Made by a program: the position numbers and the translations under genes. From Dichetophora obliterata (taxonomy: Eukaryota > Arthropoda > Insecta > Diptera > Sciomyzidae), in the NCBI GenBank assembly GCA_963920525.1, contig OY986438.1, positions 177,811,093-177,875,092 on the forward strand: 64,000 nucleotides of DNA, in the 5' to 3' direction. This document shows, piece after piece, positions 26,974 to 38,352 of this stretch (its first letter is position 1; every line of letters begins with the position of its first letter). The notes under the pieces were generated by a model. That model saw only the letters and a program-made list of their open reading frames with translations. It was not told the DNA's origin and ran no database searches.

Positions 26974-27120
26974 TTCACACTGAGAGCTAAATGCGCATTT
27001 AAAAAATCCACATTTACGAACGGCCGTTTATTCGTTGTAAGAGTAACAGGGACAATTATATATAGTAAATGCTCTAAATGCGCGTGATTGCGAATGCTCT
27101 AAATGCGCTCTCAGTGTGAA
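26974..27120. mobile_element. 147-bp MITE with TTCACACTGAGAGC ends
   Basis: TTCACACTGAGAGC (26974-26987) is mirrored exactly by GCTCTCAGTGTGAA (27107-27120). AAATGCGC occurs three times inside. It is very short and non-coding. Confidence 0.85.
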
Positions 27121-27350
27121 CATAACATTTGGGCATTTTTAAGTAGCTTTTGGCTTATTTTATTGCAATTTTGAGGCATTTGCAGTTTTTAGGGTAATTT
27201 TAAAGTAGTTTTCTTTTGTCGTTTTGCAACACTAAAAAATGTGTCTTCCTATTTTTGGATTTTTGTTTGCTTTTTTGAATTATCGTATCTTCGTTCTATC
27301 TTTCTATCACAAAATAAAGCAGTATAGAGCAAATTTAACAAATGTGTTGT

Positions 27351-27681
27351 ATATCGTCGCTCACTTGAACAAAGGCCCTAATTGACATTTTTTATTTTGT
27401 TCAGGAGACAGAAAAACTGTGATAAAACCGCCAATATAAAATATTTAAATTTGTGTGAATGTAGTTGTAGTCTTCAAGAATATAATTTTGTAGTTCTATT
27501 ATATATAAACTCTATACATAATACTAAGTCTATATTTTATTTATTTATTTAAAGAAAAGGTTCACAAATAAGACAGAGTCTTTTAAATGCAGTAAGAATA
27601 TAGATACATAACAAAATATATAAACTCTATTTAAAAAAAAAAAATGCCTATTAGGGCCGTTCTAAAAGTGAGCGACGATAT
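27351..27681. mobile_element. MITE family ATATCG, copy 2
   Basis: ATATCGTCGCTCACTT at the left is mirrored by AAGTGAGCGACGATAT at the right, 331 bp overall. AAGGCCCTAA lies inside the left end and TTAGGGCC inside the right. It shares the ATATCG start, the GGCCCTAA block and an internal AGGAGACAGAAAAACT stretch with the copy at 6328-6592. Confidence 0.85.
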
Positions 27682-27973
27682 GTAAGTGTGCTTCAAATTG
27701 TGATTCAGCGTTCACTTTGGATCAATTTTGAAAAAATTATAAAAAAACACCGATATAAAATGCCTAAGAAGAGCCAAAAAAGGCCTGAAACTTGCAAAAG
27801 TTGGTCAACGAATTCGGCGATGACGTTTTTTTTCCTCTGATAGCAAAATATTCTTTGAATAAATATAGTTTGACCAATAGTTTCTTATGTATGCTTGTTG
27901 CAATTAAGCTTAGGCTAAATGGTCTGTTGTTTTTTTATGCAAATAAATAGAATTTACTTCATATTTTTCCTCC

Positions 27974-28009
27974 GACGTTTCGCTGGTTATTTTTCAGCTT
28001 CCTCAGGGA
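27974..28009 (-). ncRNA. Hammerhead-ribozyme-like motif of a Penelope-like element
   Basis: On the minus strand the order is TCC (stem I strand), CTGAGGA (28006-28000, matching the CUGANGA core), A, GCTG, a 9-nt loop, CAGC (stem II), GAAAC (27981-27977), GTC, and GGA (stem I partner). All core nucleotides expected of a minimal type I hammerhead are present. Penelope-like elements are known to carry such ribozymes in their terminal repeats, and a GIY-YIG remnant of that class lies 320 bp upstream on the same strand. Cleavage activity is inferred, not shown; stem I is only 3 bp and stem III is minimal. Confidence 0.65.
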
Positions 28010-28325
28010 TATTTATTAAATCTTAAAGTTAAACAAAATATTGTTTTTATGTATACAAATATAAATGTAAAATTGAGACTATAACTGAACAAAGGCAACA
28101 ATAGATTTTTAAATTATTAAACGAATATGTACTTACAAAATTTTAAATTTTACATTAAAAACAGATTTTTTACATTAAATTTACACTAAAACTGGTTTGG
28201 CTATTTTAATAACATTATCACAATTTAAAACATGGACTTTTTAAAAAAAAAACATTAAACATTAAAAACATCACTATTTGAAATTGTCAAGTAGATCTAA
28301 TACTAATATTGCACCAAATGAAATT

Positions 28326-28610
28326 TTAAATTGCCATAGAGTAGACCTGATTTATGTTGTCCTTGTCTTCTTTAGTGTTCATCGTTGTTTTGATTTTTTG
28401 CTGTATTCGTAGGCTCTCAAGTGTGAGTCTCTTATTTGTTCTCTTTTCTTTGTCCAGAATTTTAATATTATCAAAATCAGCTGTATGTCCAGTATCCAAA
28501 ATGTGTTGAGAAAGTCCAGTTGATGCTCTTTCCTTCTTTATGTCTGCCATGTGTTCCTTCATTCTTATTCCAAGTATTCTCTTTGTTTTCACAATTTATA
28601 CTTGTTTTCA
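28326..28610 (-). pseudogene. Penelope-like element C-terminus (GIY-YIG endonuclease part)
   Basis: The minus-strand frame reads RILGIRMKEHMADIKKE, STGLSQHILDTGHTADF, DNIKILDKEKRTNKRLTL, ESLRIQQK, then ends. The R..EH..D......S.LS.H.L.TGH.F...N..IL..E....R...E...I pattern is the second half of the GIY-YIG nuclease domain at the end of Penelope-like retroelement proteins, where it nicks target DNA. The GIY and YIG residues, which would be upstream, are not readable and the reverse transcriptase is absent. The frame itself is intact to its stop. It pairs with the ribozyme-like motif downstream. Confidence 0.82.
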
Positions 28611-28630
28611 ATTTTTTCCGTTTTTTCCTT

Positions 28631-28985
28631 TGCGATAGTCTAGTGGTAGCACGCTTGACTATCGCTCAGGGGTCCCGGGCTCGAATCCTGATGGTCCTAC
28701 TCTTAAGCCATTCTTTCCTTATTCCTAATCAAAGGAACTTAAAAACACTTCAATTTACGACGAAAAGTTGTAGTTGGTAGTGGTAGGAAAAGTTTGTGGA
28801 GAGAAATACTTAGTAACTTGATTTAACTAAGGTCAAGGCATAACACTTGCTTCAGATTCAATATCACATGCCCCTACAGCTTCTGCCACATTGAGAACTT
28901 CCTACTCAAAAGTTTCACTTGATTACTCCTTCTTCCATTCTGTGGTATCACAACGGACCAAAAATATGGGCTAAGTGGTCTGCCG
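28631..28985 (+). repeat. tRNA-derived SINE, family 1, copy 1
   Basis: A tRNA-like head carries A box TAGTCTAGTGGTAGC (28636) and B box GGGCTCGAATCC (28677-28688). The body contains ACGACGAAAAGTTGTAGTTG, AAAGTTTGTGGAGAGAA and AAGTTTCACTTGATTACT, all shared in the same order with the inverted copy at 51675-51955. It would be transcribed by RNA polymerase III and depends on a LINE partner for movement. Confidence 0.85.
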
Positions 28986-30133
28986 CCACCTTAACCTAAC
29001 CTTTCCTACTCAATTTACAAATTTTAATTGTAGGAATTGTATGATTGTTAAAAAAAGCTATCATTACATATAATGGAATTAAAGACAGAAAATGCAAAAT
29101 CGCACATAAATCCTTTTTTCCTTACTTTTGTATAAATAAAGATAATTTATTTAAAATTTAAGCATAATTTTATAATTTCCATAAATATCGTATTTTTCAA
29201 ATAAATTTTATAGCTAAGCTTATTGAAAGATTTCAAAAAATATATATTACTAAAAGCATTAGATTTCATATGTTTCAAAAATATGCAATTTCATATATTT
29301 TGAATAACTTGTTGGAGAGTTATGATATTTTATCTGTAAAAGGAATATACTAAGACAAAAATTGGTAAATTCAAAGAAAAAATAATCAATTTTGAGCTCA
29401 TGGTGTGAGTTCAAATCTCCATGTTTTTACAAAATATTATTCTCTACGTGTTTCCAGACTTCTCTTAGTTGAGGCATTATCTGTCGATTTATATATCCTA
29501 TAATCCATCATAATATATAACAAAATAAAAATTAGTTTAGGCCATATTTGGTACACTGTGCGATATTCTTTAAAAATATCCCAGTCAAATTTATACAGTT
29601 TACTATTTTTAAAATAAAAGTGAATTAGAGAAATTGATTTTTTAATTTAAAGTACTTGCAAGCTTAATTTTTAAAGTGAAACTTCTTAGGTGGCGATTTG
29701 ATATTTAGGGTAAAAATTTTCGAGTCTCGTCACGAAAATTTTTCGAGTCTTGTCACGTTTTATTGTGCACCAACAATGATATTTTTATTTTTTGGTGTTT
29801 TTGTATAGGTTAAAAAAAAAGTCGAAGAAGGAAATTAATAGGACCAGCTCATATATTTCACCCCCCTAACAGTCATAAATTTTTTGATATGAACTATAAT
29901 AGAGATTTTTTTATATTTTGTATTGGGACCACCACAATAGATAGATGCATTTTTTGACGTCGAAAATAGCAAATTACGAATGTATATCTCAAAATTTAGT
30001 TATAACAAACTATTCAAATCAGTATTACAAATTGAAGCACCAACCAATTCTGTTTATGTAAGTATTAAATACTATTTATGTAAAACTCGACTTATGCATT
30101 CCTGAGCTGTGCTCGTGTGATGATGTAATCAAT

Positions 30134-30522
30134 AGGGGTATTCTCTTTGTCTAGGATATGCCCATTGCACGGTGTAAGAATAAAAAATATACAATCCGTG
30201 CACCTCCGCAACAACAATATATAAGTAAAAATAACCGTGCTCTATTTCTTATGTATTGTACACTGAAACCCATGTATACGGCGATGCTATGAAGAATAGT
30301 TTATGAAATGTTACCCTGTGACTGTAATGAGAGAGAAGAGAATGAGAGAGCAGCCAAACAGAAGGTGAAATGAGCGTGAAGTGCAGCTCATTATAGAAGT
30401 CTTTGAGCTGTTACTATGCTACGCTTCTACAATAGGACACTCTCGATCCATTGGATATTTTAGTATAGGATCGTTACAATACATGCTCTCATGCAACTAT
30501 GCTAGACATAGAGAATACCCCT
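30134..30522. mobile_element. MITE family GGGGTATTC, copy 2
   Basis: AGGGGTATTCTCTTTGTCTA (30134) is mirrored by TAGACATAGAGAATACCCCT (30503-30522), 389 bp overall. It is non-coding and shares the first nine bases of its terminus with the element at 10514-10855. Confidence 0.82.
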
Positions 30523-31697
30523 TATCTGTTGAAGCTACTAAAGAAAAGTATTTGAGCGCAATTTTATCTTAATTTTGCGTTATAAGTCAACTCTATGTAC
30601 AATGTAAAATTTGTGATTTATTAACCTTTTTTGCTAATGACATCAAAATCATATAAATATCTTCAAAAATAACAAAGTAAGTTATACTTCAAAAATTTAA
30701 CTTCGAAAAGTTCTCATCATTTTTTCTTTGTTAAAAAAATACTATTAAAATCATTATGTTTTCAATTTAGTGTAGTTTTTAAAGTACAACCAACTCTGTT
30801 TGTTTTAGAGATATGTGTATAGTTTTGATGTAATTGGAAATACAGTTAAATAAATCACAAATTGGATGCAAAAAGAAAATATTAATTTGTTGCGCAAAAT
30901 TCAAAGAAAATTGCTTTCATACTTAAAATAAAAAAATTCCAACGGATTGATTTCATATTCACACGAGCACAGTTCGGTAATTTCTGGATCAGGTGGATTT
31001 GTCGATACACCGTTAAAAAGGATTATTCATTGCCTTTCAAATGCTTTCTTAAAAAATAAGTTTTTTATGAGTTAGTCTTTATGCTTAAAACAATAATGTG
31101 CATCAAAGTCATGAAATACTAATTATTCCTGTAACTGTGTGAAAATACACCCTCCCTCTCATACGATTTTTTGATCAACTCAACATCACCTTTCACCTCT
31201 TTAAAAAGTTACACTCTATCGCGGGACAGTCTTTATATATATTTTTGGAAGGAAACTTATTATCTTCATTTGAAACTATAGAAAAAGTCTAAGAAAATAG
31301 CATTTGAATCAGCATTTTTAAACTTGTTTGTTATGGTTGTCAACAGGAGTCATCTCTCGTACACCTTTCAGATTTATATCCACAAATATATATAATAAGT
31401 TATTAAAGAAATTTTTAATTTCTTAAAATGTATGAAAAAACCATTATAAAGAAAGTAGGTAGAGGTCTTATTCAAATTTACCCACTGTTCGCCAAGGCAC
31501 AGTAAAACAACTAAAGCCAGCCGTCAAGCCTAATACAAACGCAACTGATAACATGTGTGCGCATTTGAGATGTTTGCACTTGTGTTTATGTTTATGTTTG
31601 AGTTTGTATTGATTGTGTTGGTGTATGTGTAAATGTGTGTTTGTGTTAGTACCAGTGTGTGTTTGTTTGCATATTCCGCTTTTTGTTTGCACATTAC

Positions 31698-31862
31698 CGA
31701 AATGGATTCCCTTCCGGCACCAACGGATGTTGCCGGATCCAAACGTTTCCAGCTGTCATAGAACTCGCGAACAAGACGCCGATTTGTGTCAACAATGCGA
31801 AATCCGGTTATATTAATAGCACCAAATTCGATGACTTCGCTTTCCCAGCGGTCGTCCATAAC
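31698..31862 (-). CDS. GluRI: AMPA-type glutamate receptor (GluRI-like), exon B: amino-terminal domain
   Basis: This is a 55-codon exon in phase 0 at both ends. The acceptor ..cacatag precedes GTT ATG GAC and the donor is gtaatgtg after TCG. It encodes VMDDRWESEVIEFGA..., then ITGFRIVDTNRRLVREF, then DSWKRLDPATSVGAGRESIS. This is the typical insect GluRI continuation of amino-terminal-domain lobe 2. NIT is a candidate glycosylation site. The frame joins exon A without a split codon and joins exon C as ..ESIS/AQAALMYDAV. Reading past the donor gives low-complexity sequence of the intronic TG/CA-rich stretch, which supports the boundary. Confidence 0.93.
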
Positions 31863-33419
31863 CTATGTGATAAAATAAAATGTTACAAAATATGCACAAG
31901 AAAAAGAAAAACAAAACAACAAACATGTCATAAAAACGGAAACGGATATTTGATTATACAGCAAAATATTTTGCTTCCTCATACTGTGATTAAATTTTAT
32001 GCTCATAACTTTTTAAAAGCTTCTACAAATCATGTTTTATGCATATTACTGAAGAAATATTATGTCTTTAACATTAATCAATGAAATTTAAACTTTTGTG
32101 GAGTTCATGTTTGTTAATTCTTTGCAGAATTTAATTTTTTAAAAATATAGGTACTTTTTATTAACTTTTAAGGTTTGGTTTCAAATTAAGCAAAGTAAGA
32201 ATAATTTATATTTTACCTGCTGACTCATAAGAAAAAAATGTTCTATTGCCTTATTTTTCAAAAATTAACTAAAGTTATTTTTAAAATTAATAAAGTTAAT
32301 AAAATTAATAATGAAGAAATACATTTACAATATGTCATAAGAAGAATCAATTATCATAACCTTACAATGCGAAAAAGACCTTTCATTTAATATTTAATAA
32401 GATAGGATGAGTGTGTTTGTTCTTCTTCAGTATAACCTAAAAGAGGGTGAGTATTATACTACTAAAACCGTATTGAAATAGAAAAAGTTTTCTTTTTATT
32501 TAATGTTCTATTTTCTCCACATCTCATTGTTACTATACAACAAATCCCACTAATGTACAAAAATTGTGAAGACAAACGCAAAAAGGTATTCACAATTTTG
32601 ACTGAACCATTTTGACTGATGGTTATTTAATCAGTTTCGGCTAAAATTAAAATATCCATTTTTTTCCAAAACAACAGATTTCTATTAAAAGATTTTGGTA
32701 GAAGAGACAAAAAAAAAAAAAAAAAAGAAGAAAGAATACGAATGTAAGCGCAGTGTAAATAAAAATTTTCCTGAAGTAATATTTAAAAATGATATTAAAT
32801 GCAAATTAAATTTAGCTTTTTACGAATATAAGAATTGAGAAATTTTTTTTATTAATGATTAATTTCACGTTATAACTTGCTTTATAGAATGTTTTAAAAT
32901 TGCATATCTCGGACATCACAATTGACAAAAAGACATCACATTTTTATTGAGTAAAGTCAAGATTAGTGCTTCTAAAAAAATTAAAATAAATTTGTAACAT
33001 AAAAAAAAGTTTGGATTTTTTTGTTCTCTTTTTCCTCCATTTCCTAACCTTTCCTAATCATTAAAAAAGTGTTGTATCAAAGGTTTATCAATGCCTCCCT
33101 TGCATTTTTTGTAAAAAAATCTTCTGTACTTTGCATAGAAAACGTTTTTATATTACATATTTGAATTCACTTTAAAACGAAGGGACAGGTTTTAACAGAG
33201 TAAACGTCAAATGAAAGATACTTAACGTGCCTTTTAATTATAACATTAAAGTACTATACAGCAATTCCATTTTGAACGTACCGGCCTTACGGAATGATCA
33301 TCTCCGATTTGGGTGAAATTTTGCAAGAAGCATCATTGACGGAAATAAAAAACTTAATTTGCAGGAAAATAGTTTGGTGTGATTTTCGATGGAGTTACAG
33401 TGTGCACAAAATTGACAAA

Positions 33420-33960
33420 AATCGTCAAAAATGTCGAAAATCGATTTTTACGAAAACTCATATCTAAAATAGTTTCTTTACCGAATGTTAAGTTTGAACT
33501 ACCGTTTGAAAGGTAATTAGTTGAACTTTAGTCCAAAAATAAATTTGAGAAAGTTTGGTTGTTAGGGGTTACATTCTTTGCGGGAAGGTAAGTAATTTCG
33601 ATGAAGGGATGTGAATAACACCATTTAAAAAACTTAAATAATTTTTTCTTCAAGCTGATAAAATAATTAAATTAATTACCAAATTAAAATAAGGGTGGAT
33701 ACTTAATGGGTTAATGAGGTATGGTAATTTTACCACCCAAACAAAAATATTTTTTTGATTAAAAACGACTTTTTTAACGAATTTTAAGTTTGAACTAACG
33801 TTGGTAATTAAACAGACTTTAATCTAAAAATAATTTTTAGACATTTTTGGGGTTGGGGTTTTTATCCCTGGTGGTAATATAATTGATTTCGAAGAAGAGG
33901 CGCGAAGAACACCATTTAAAAATTCAAAATAATTTCAGCAAAAATCTAAAAACAACTTCA
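33420..33960 (+). repeat. Two diverged tandem units of about 300 bp
   Basis: The order TTTAAGTTTGAACTA(C/A)CGTT, TTTAGTCCAAAAATAA/TTTAATCTAAAAATAA, GGGGTT, GGTAA, ATTTCGA.GAAG, AACACCATTTAAAAA occurs once at about 33485-33635 and again at 33785-33930. A related start (AATAAGGGTGGGGACTCAAT) appears at 34512. It is non-coding. Confidence 0.7.
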
Positions 33961-35424
33961 GTAACCATGCTTTGTTAGTGGAAGACTTCCAGCAGACTGT
34001 TGGACTCCATATTAATAACATAAGCATAAAGACCAAAGTAAAGCAAAAATACAACAACAAATGTGAAAATGTAAAATCGGAGAAAAACTGAGAAATTTAC
34101 ACTTTAAATCTCATCGCCTCCCTCTGTGGTGCAGTGCGCTAGTGCGCGCTTGCACGGGTATCACAAAGATTTCTTATGAAGCCTTTAGCACGGCAGAAAT
34201 TGCAATAAAATCAGCTAGTTATTTTTTCCTTTTCATATTGAAAAAACTTTGTTCTTGTTGTTGTTTCTTTGAAAAGATTCGTTAGAACAATTATTTGTTC
34301 TTACTTTGACATAAAGCTCAATAAACGATTTTAAACTATCAAACAACTAGAATTTGTATTTAGAAACAGGTATGATTTAAACTATCAAACATTTAGAATT
34401 TGTATTTAAATCATATAAAATCAACAAAATAAAATAACAAGGTTATTTAGAAAAAAACTTTAATTCAAAATAATTTTATTCCTTAAGATGGAAAAATTTC
34501 CTTTTCAACAATATAAAAATAAGGGTGGGGACTCAATGGGTTCATGAGATGTGGACATTGGAAAAAATGTCAACAAAAAATGGACGGAGAATATATTTAT
34601 AAGCAATAGAAAAAACAGCTGTAGGTAAGCATTTGCAACATAATAAATTTCAAAGTGTGCAAAACAATCCTTGTATGTGATCTGACTTGCTGATAATGGG
34701 AGTTCTGAAGAACAGAATTTTAGAAAGATTAGGGCAAAAAAAAAATCCATTTGGTGAATTTTTTTCTCTTTAACGTTATACTCGAACGCATATTTCAGCA
34801 AATATATTGAAAATATTTCATGAAACCAAAAAAATTTTGTATGCGTAAAGAAAGTAGGCTTCAAGACTTTTATGTGAACAAACTTTTCTTCTAACTTTTG
34901 TTGTTTTGAAGATATAACCAATATCATGTGGTTCCTAACGTTACATTTTGTGGAAGCAAGTTTCAAGGAAGGTCTGCATTTGAGAAAAAACCTAAATTAG
35001 AGAAATATATCCTAGAAGAGGGATCAAGTAAACGACTTAAATACAACTTATGAAAAAAGAAATAGAGGCTCATAACCTATTATATAAAAAATTACTGAAG
35101 TTCGCAATGAAAATACCTAAATTAAAGAACTATATCAAAAAAGAGGAATTAAATAAATGACTTAAATCAAAATAATGAAAAAAACATTCTCTTGCACTAC
35201 TAGGAGCTAAAATGTGTGGTCTTTAACGTTACATTTTGTTCCTTTTTGTTCCCATATAAATTTTTCGCAATTTTGATCTGGTGCGTGATACAGCCACCAA
35301 ATGAACGTATCTGAATTAAGCGCGAAAAAAGCACACTGCTTTAAATATTTAAGTTAAATGAACAGAATATAGTCGATACAGAGTAAAATAATTTTTTCGG
35401 CCTCTTACAGAAAAAATTGACCAT

Positions 35425-36163
35425 ATATATACTAGACCCGGTCAAAAAAAAAGGTGTTTGATAAACTATGTTTAAAAAGTTCTTTGGCTTGTTGTTTCCC
35501 TCCACGGAAGGATTTCACAATTCTCTTCACTAATCTTACTTTTACGTTTTTGAACAAAGTTAACCCATTGAGGACAAATAAAAGATCCTTGTCTTCAGAG
35601 CGTTCAATTAGTACCGTGTTTTTTATTGTTACTTTTTTGATTTTGATAAAATTAGATTATAACTTTCCTTGCATGATTAAGGACATGTGTAGCAAATTTT
35701 ATTACCTTTTTAACGGTGGTTTACCGAAGATAATCGGACAAGAAATGGCGTAGTTATGCAAATTGAGGACTAAATCACATAAAAACACATCCAATAAAGT
35801 CACAAAAAAAAAACCAAACCGCGAAGATTTCTCAAAATGTTAATTTTATATGAATTAAATACAAATTCTAAATGTTTGATAGTTTAAATCATACTTGATT
35901 TTAAAAACAAATTCTAGCTCATTTTTGAAGCTTTACTTTTATTTTATTTTGTTTTTGAAAATTTTTAGGAACAAAATACTTTCCCATACAAAAAGTGGGT
36001 TTTGTCCAAAAAAGAAACATTTTTAAAACAATTCAAGGAAGCTTACGCGTTACCGTATTGTGAAATCCTACCGTGGAGGGTACAAAAATAAGCCAAAGAA
36101 TATTTTAGACGGAGTTTATCAAAAATTTTTTTTTTGTATGGAGACCCCCGGCCTAATATATAC
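35425..36163. mobile_element. TIR element of about 740 bp with long imperfect termini
   Basis: TAGACCCGGTC, then GTTTGATAAAC, TTCTTTGGCTTGTTG and CCTCCACGG.AGGATTTCACAAT read inward from the left. The right end mirrors these in the same order (GGCCTA..., GTTTATCAAA, AAGCCAAAGAATA, ATTGTGAAATCCTACCGTGGAGG). Termini extend about 95 bp with mismatches. No transposase frame was recognised. Confidence 0.78.
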
Positions 36164-36690
36164 TTTATAACACGTGATACAAAAGATTTTTTGATTATAG
36201 TCATTACTTTTCCAAAAAAAAAAAAAAAATCGAAACAGTTTTGTTTTCAACCGTATTGTAACAACAGCAAATATTAAAATTATTTCTAAATAAATTTGTG
36301 ATTTGATGCAGTTTGATATATATTTTTTAATAAAATAATCTTAAAAGAAATCAAATAGGATAAAAAGGGCTATGATAAAGAGGTCTCTTTCAACAATAGA
36401 GAAAAAATAAAAAATTTATCGTTAGAACTTAATCATCTGCAGAAAATATAGCAATGCATCACCAAAATAAATTTTCTGTGCAAACTTTAAGTATGATTTA
36501 AGATTAAGTAATCTTTTTCTTACGTAAAAGAAGACAATCTTTAGTATTCTGCTGATAACAATTGAAAAAGAAGTGATATTCAACAATACAATAAGGAAAA
36601 AAAGGACTGCATTTAATAAAGGGCCCTACATTGTTGTTTCTGTTGCTTTTACGACTGGCTAAAATAGCCTCTCTGCCCCGGCATACTTAC

Positions 36691-36944
36691 CAAGCCACTC
36701 AATAAATAATGATATGTTCGACGGCCCAACGTCACATCCCGTACATGCGTGATGAGTATCTCTTTGGCCATTTCCGTTGGACAGTCGAGTACGATGTACT
36801 TATTTGTAAAACGTCCTAAATCCTCGAGTGTATGCAGGAAATCTATGGCCATTGTAACGTTTGCGATACGCTTAACCATCTCCACTTGAAAGGATTCGTT
36901 GCCTGGCCGCAGACCCTGATAGATTTGTTGCAGTCGCAGCAGAC
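36691..36944 (-). CDS. GluRI: AMPA-type glutamate receptor (GluRI-like), exon A: amino-terminal domain
   Basis: This is the first exon visible in transcript order. Read on the minus strand it begins after an acceptor (..ttcag) with the last two bases of a Gly codon and ends in phase 0 at a canonical donor (gtaagtatgc). It encodes about 85 residues, from GLLRLQQIYQG to TYHYLLSGL, including KYIVLDCPTEMAKEIL. This matches the second lobe of the LIVBP-like amino-terminal domain, which drives subunit assembly outside the cell. NES and NVT are candidate N-glycosylation sites. The downstream exon continues the frame exactly (..SGL/VMDDRW..). The roughly 200 residues before this point, including the signal peptide, were not found between 36945 and 64000. 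The AMPA assignment rests mainly on the last exon. GluRIA versus GluRIB cannot be settled here. Confidence 0.9.
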
Positions 36945-36964
36945 CTGAATGATACATAGTAAGC

Positions 36965-37001
36965 AAAAGAGAGAGAGAGATAGAAAGAGAGAGAGAGAGT
37001 G
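36965..37001 (+). repeat. (GA)n microsatellite next to exon A
   Basis: AG dinucleotides with two interruptions lie about 20 bp upstream of the exon A acceptor. On the transcript strand this is the pyrimidine-rich CT tract expected in front of a splice acceptor. Confidence 0.85.
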
Positions 37002-38352
37002 GAGAGAAAGAAATAAAAAAACGGGTTGCATTAGAATGGGTTGCAATACAAAAAACAAAGAGAAAAAACAACTGTATTTGAAGAGAAAAGCGCAAAACCA
37101 ACAGCAATAACTTCATCATCGTCAACATGATGTACGAATTAACATCAGACTCAAATGATTGTGTATGCAACAGCAGAAGCAGTAGCAACACAAGGGCAAC
37201 GAAATCAAGAGTTGCAACAGTAGATAGATCAATGCTGACAACGACAACAACGTCAACAGCAGCAACAACAATAATAAAAGCAACAACAGCAACAAATATG
37301 CAACTGATGTGCTTTATATTGTTGCAGCAACAGTAGCTAAAATCAAAGTGTTTTTGCTTTTACACTCTGCAGCAAACATGTGTGTACATTTGTGTACATT
37401 TGTGTATATGTGTGTAGGAGTTTGTATGAAGAAAATCAAATGAAAATTTTCCTATTTCAAATTTGATGCCTTTGTTGCTGTTGTTGTTGTGTTTATCGCA
37501 TATGCACACATAAATGTAGTTTTATTTGTTTATGATGTTGTTGTTGTTGCTGATTGTACTGTCATCCTTGTTGAAGTGACTCTGACGTTGTAATTCCAGT
37601 ATTTCGTTTCCCCGAAGCCAAAACTCTGAGACTATGACTTTGAATCTGATTCTGAATCTGAAACTGACTGACTGTGAGGCTGATTTAGATTTGCATTCTG
37701 CTTATTGAGTTATATCTGTCATTTCTCAATGGAGACATGACACACATACACACAGTCCCACAACTACACCGACACACACATTTACAAACATACAAGCAAA
37801 CAAACAAACACATAAGCAAGCACAGTTTTACACGCATAAGTTCAGCAATTTTATCAAAGCCTGCATAAATTGAGCATATTCCTCAATCATAGCTGCTAGT
37901 CCACAGCTCTTGGAAGAAAAGTAAGCAAGCATTTTGCTTTATTAACAAGTTGGATTAACATGTTGGTTCTTTGGTTTTGTGAGCTTTTATTTTAAGAATT
38001 ATTTTAAATATCCAAATAAATACGTATCTAGTTGTTTATTTTCTTTGAAAAATAAACATTTTTCAGCTTCAACAATTTCAATACTTTTTATATACCTACG
38101 CATTGAAAAAGAACCATCTTATTTAACTATGCATATCAATTTTAAGCTTTGACGAAATGATGGTACGAACAGAAAAAACGGGGTTGTTGCAGTCTATTGC
38201 AAAAATAAGTTAATATGTAAAGGTGTTGGGAATGTCAAAAGATTTTTAGGTAGAATTTCTTAATATTGAGATTTATAATAATTATGTTAAAGTTTTCTTA
38301 ACGTGTGCTTATCCATATCGTAACTGTTGCCATGATAAATTGTTTAGGGTAG

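Larger units (their letters stand above)
26239..31697 (-). other. Intron between exons B and C (5.5 kb)
   Basis: It contains two MITEs, a Penelope-like remnant, a tRNA-derived SINE and another MITE, all listed separately. No feature was recognised in 26239-26973, 28986-30133 or 30523-31500. A TG/CA-rich stretch lies at 31550-31690. Confidence 0.85.
31863..36690 (-). other. Intron between exons A and B (4.8 kb)
   Basis: It contains two diverged tandem units at 33420-33960 and a TIR element at 35425-36163. The 60-bp block 34368-34432 (ATGATTTAAACTATCAAACA) recurs inverted at 35836-35900. Nothing was recognised in 31863-33400, apart from an A-run at 32708-32726, or in 36164-36690. Confidence 0.85.

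Noticed and set aside
28631..28703. Possible functional tRNA gene
   Set aside because: A and B boxes are good but acceptor and anticodon stems do not pair, and the sequence recurs as the head of a SINE at 51675-51955.
31468..31692. His/Asn/Thr-rich open frame downstream of exon B
   Set aside because: It is translation of the CA/TG-rich intron following the donor site.
34505..34966. 153-residue minus-strand open frame
   Set aside because: It is rich in Phe, Lys, Leu and Ile as expected from AT-rich DNA, with no recognisable motif and repeat sequence at its start.
36945..37191. Upstream extension of the exon A open frame as an N-terminus or signal peptide
   Set aside because: The hydrophobic Leu/Ser run comes from the CT-rich tract before the acceptor (GA repeat on the plus strand), and the codon at the exon start is split.
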